NCBI RefSeq assembly: GCF_019795295.1
Contig: NZ_JAIMCG010000002.1
Span: 310,001-374,000 of the forward strand
Origin: Cupriavidus sp. AU9028
GTDB taxonomy: Bacteria > Pseudomonadota > Gammaproteobacteria > Burkholderiales > Burkholderiaceae
Reading direction: 5' to 3'
DNA length: 64,000 nt
Part shown: one piece after another, positions 62,852-64,000 of the stretch
Position numbering within the stretch: the first letter of the stretch is position 1
Layout of the letters: the number at the start of each line of letters is the position of its first letter
The notes under the pieces: model-generated
What the model was told of the DNA's origin: nothing
Seen by the model: the letters and a program-made list of their open reading frames with translations, nothing else
The model's database searches: none
Translations under genes and position numbers: made by a program

Positions 62852-63157
62852 ATGGATCCGGAGCAGCTCGATCGAGTGTTCAAGGCCCTGGCCGACGAGA
62901 CGCGGCGCAGGATTATCGACCGGCTATGCGAGCGTTCCGACCAGACGTTATTCGAGATCTGCGCGGCGTTGGCAGCCGAAGGCGACAAGGCGTTGTCTCG
63001 CCAGGCCATTACCCAGCATCTGGACATGCTGGAGAAAGCCGGACTGATCCGGGTGTCCTGGTCGGGAAGAACGCGGGTGCATTCGCTCGACCTGGCGCCG
63101 TTGCGGAAAGCCGCCAATGTCTGGCTCAACCCGCATCTAAAAGGCAGGGGACGATGA
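62852..63157 (+). CDS. ArsR-family transcriptional regulator
   Basis: A 101-residue winged helix-turn-helix regulator. VFKALADETRRRIIDRLCER is the classical ArsR N-terminus, SRQAITQHLDMLEKAGLIRV is the recognition part, and SGRTRVHSLDLAPLR the wing. No Cys or His metal site is evident, so it may sense an organic ligand or a non-metal signal. It overlaps the VOC gene by 4 bases (ATGA) and has a possible operator just upstream. Typical of ArsR/SRPBCC or ArsR/VOC pairs. Confidence 0.9.
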   Translation: MDPEQLDRVFKALADETRRRIIDRLCERSDQTLFEICAALAAEGDKALSRQAITQHLDMLEKAGLIRVSWSGRTRVHSLDLAPLRKAANVWLNPHLKGRGR

Positions 63158-63549
63158 GAATCCATGTGATGAGCGTCTTTGTCGATGACCAGGCCAGGGC
63201 ACTGGATTTCTATACGAGCAAACTGGGCTTCACGGTAAAGCACGACATCCCGCTCGGCCCGCACCGATGGCTGACCGTGGTGTCTCCCGAAAATCCCGAG
63301 GGGACGGAACTGCTGCTCGAGCCGGGCGAGCATCCCGCCGTGGGACCGTACAAGAACGCGCTCGTCGCCGATGGCATCCCCGCGGTGTCGTTTCAGGTGG
63401 ACGATCTGGCGGCGGAGCACCAGCGGCTGCGTGAGCTGGGGGTCCGCTTCACGGTCGAGCCGATGGATGCCGGGACGGTCCGCATGGCGGTGCTCGACGA
63501 TACCTGCGGGAACCTGGTGCAGTTGATCGAGATGAAGCAAGGGCAATAG
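63154..63549 (+). CDS. VOC (glyoxalase/dioxygenase-like) superfamily protein
   Basis: A 131-residue metalloenzyme-fold protein. The first betaalphabetabetabeta unit is HVMSVFVDDQARALDFYTSK, followed by LGFTVKHDIPLGPHRWLTVV, ELLLEPGEHPAVGPYKNALV, AVSFQVDDLAAEHQRLRELG, VRFTVEPMDAGTVRMAVLDD and GNLVQLIEMKQGQ. His in GPHRW and Glu in IEMK are likely metal positions. Translation is coupled to the ArsR gene. A detoxification role is likely; substrate unknown. Confidence 0.9.
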   Translation: MRIHVMSVFVDDQARALDFYTSKLGFTVKHDIPLGPHRWLTVVSPENPEGTELLLEPGEHPAVGPYKNALVADGIPAVSFQVDDLAAEHQRLRELGVRFTVEPMDAGTVRMAVLDDTCGNLVQLIEMKQGQ

Positions 63550-63574
63550 CGCCCCTGCCCTCGGTGTCCGCTCC

Positions 63575-64000
63575 TTAGCCAGCCGTCTGCCCGGCTGGCG
63601 CTCCGGCCATGACCCGATTGCGCCCCGCCGCCTTTGCGCGGTACAGCGCATCGTCGGCCCGGTTCACTGCCATGGCTTCATTGACGTCGCCCTGCCGCAC
63701 CTGCTCCACGCCGATGCTGACCGTCACCTGACCTACGGGGTCGATCGGGTTCGACGCGACCACATCGCGGATCGTCTCGGCCACGCCCATCGCTTGCGAC
63801 GCGTCGGTCTCGGGAAGCACCACCAGGAATTCCCCGCCGCCGACGCGACCGACGAAGTCTGTCCCTCGAATCGCCGCGCGCAGGATGGGTGAGCAGGTTG
63901 ACCCGTTGCAGGCTGCGCACCTCGGCAAGCACGCTGTCTTCACCCTGGCGGACCACGACGTGCCAGCCCAGCCGATTCGATTGCACCGGGTTCTGCACAC
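63575..64000 (-). pseudogene. GGDEF diguanylate cyclase remnant, frameshifted and cut by window end
   Basis: The C-terminal half of a GGDEF domain reads clearly on the minus strand: ILRAAIRGTDFVGRVGGGEF, LVVLPETDASQAMGVAETIR, VTVSIGVEQVRQGDVNEAMA, and the end ADDALYRAKAAGRNRVM. Toward the window end the matching text (GEDSVLAEVRSLQRVN and LLTHP) is in a different frame, so a frameshift lies near 63880-63895. The signature is GGGEF rather than GGDEF/GGEEF. The upstream domain is outside the window. It may be a decayed gene or a sequencing error. The other domains cannot be seen. Confidence 0.55.

Overview
This is a G+C-rich chromosomal segment from a beta-proteobacterium of the family Burkholderiaceae, most likely Cupriavidus or a close Ralstonia relative. 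The basis is recognition of gene types and arrangements: an HME-RND czcCBA-type metal efflux operon, cyoABCD followed by a SURF1 gene and a RegB/RegA-type redox pair, a Bug-family (TctC) binding protein, a classical beta-proteobacterial porin, and clusters of 4-8 bp coding overlaps. No rRNA, tRNA or CRISPR array was found. Both ends cut through genes.

Layout. 1-663: end of a YcaD-like MFS transporter. 664-3853: a lower-G+C insert with a two-gene module, an AAA ATPase followed by a DUF4435/TOPRIM protein. It has the composition of the PARIS (AriA/AriB) anti-phage system and is the best defence candidate here. 3888-10092: czcC-czcB-czcA-like efflux operon led by an unknown exported protein. 10513-14419: a taurine/sulfonate-type ABC transporter with a TauD-like dioxygenase. 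14630-17413: small exported and membrane proteins and an SDR-DoxX fusion. 17549-24841: a GntR/FCD regulator divergent from an MFS permease, pxpA, a DUF1445 gene, a pxpB-pxpC fusion and a biotin carboxylase-BCCP fusion. The last two proteins together carry every domain of urea carboxylase except in split form. 24906-35106: miscellaneous genes including PaiB, an erythromycin-esterase homologue, a porin with a strong terminator, a BON protein, a methyltransferase and an unknown gene behind two LexA boxes. 35107-36250: two small disordered exported proteins. 36372-40157: a Fur-boxed TonB siderophore receptor and PepSY membrane protein. 40337-47598: regA-regB-SURF1-cyoDCBA, transcribed leftward as one compact block, joining a redox sensor to a quinol oxidase. 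47814-55337: an MFS transporter, an old-yellow-enzyme reductase, a hybrid histidine kinase and a MurA paralogue. 55559-64000: thioesterase, chemoreceptor with a sigma-28-like promoter, Bug protein, a seven-repeat exported protein, a GGDEF protein, a possible PD-(D/E)XK protein, an ArsR-VOC pair and a frameshifted GGDEF remnant.

Between genes there are four copies of a paired-hairpin, REPIN-like repeat (10311, 25675, 49153, 56391) and one copy of a different long hairpin repeat (53295). Several sites decide regulation and can be read directly: two LexA boxes, two Fur boxes, a GntR-type inverted operator pair, a possible ArsR operator, a triple 11-bp repeat upstream of tauD, and good rho-independent terminators at 3796, 30293, 53974 and 56531. 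Most functional statements are family-level recognition by eye; no database search was run.
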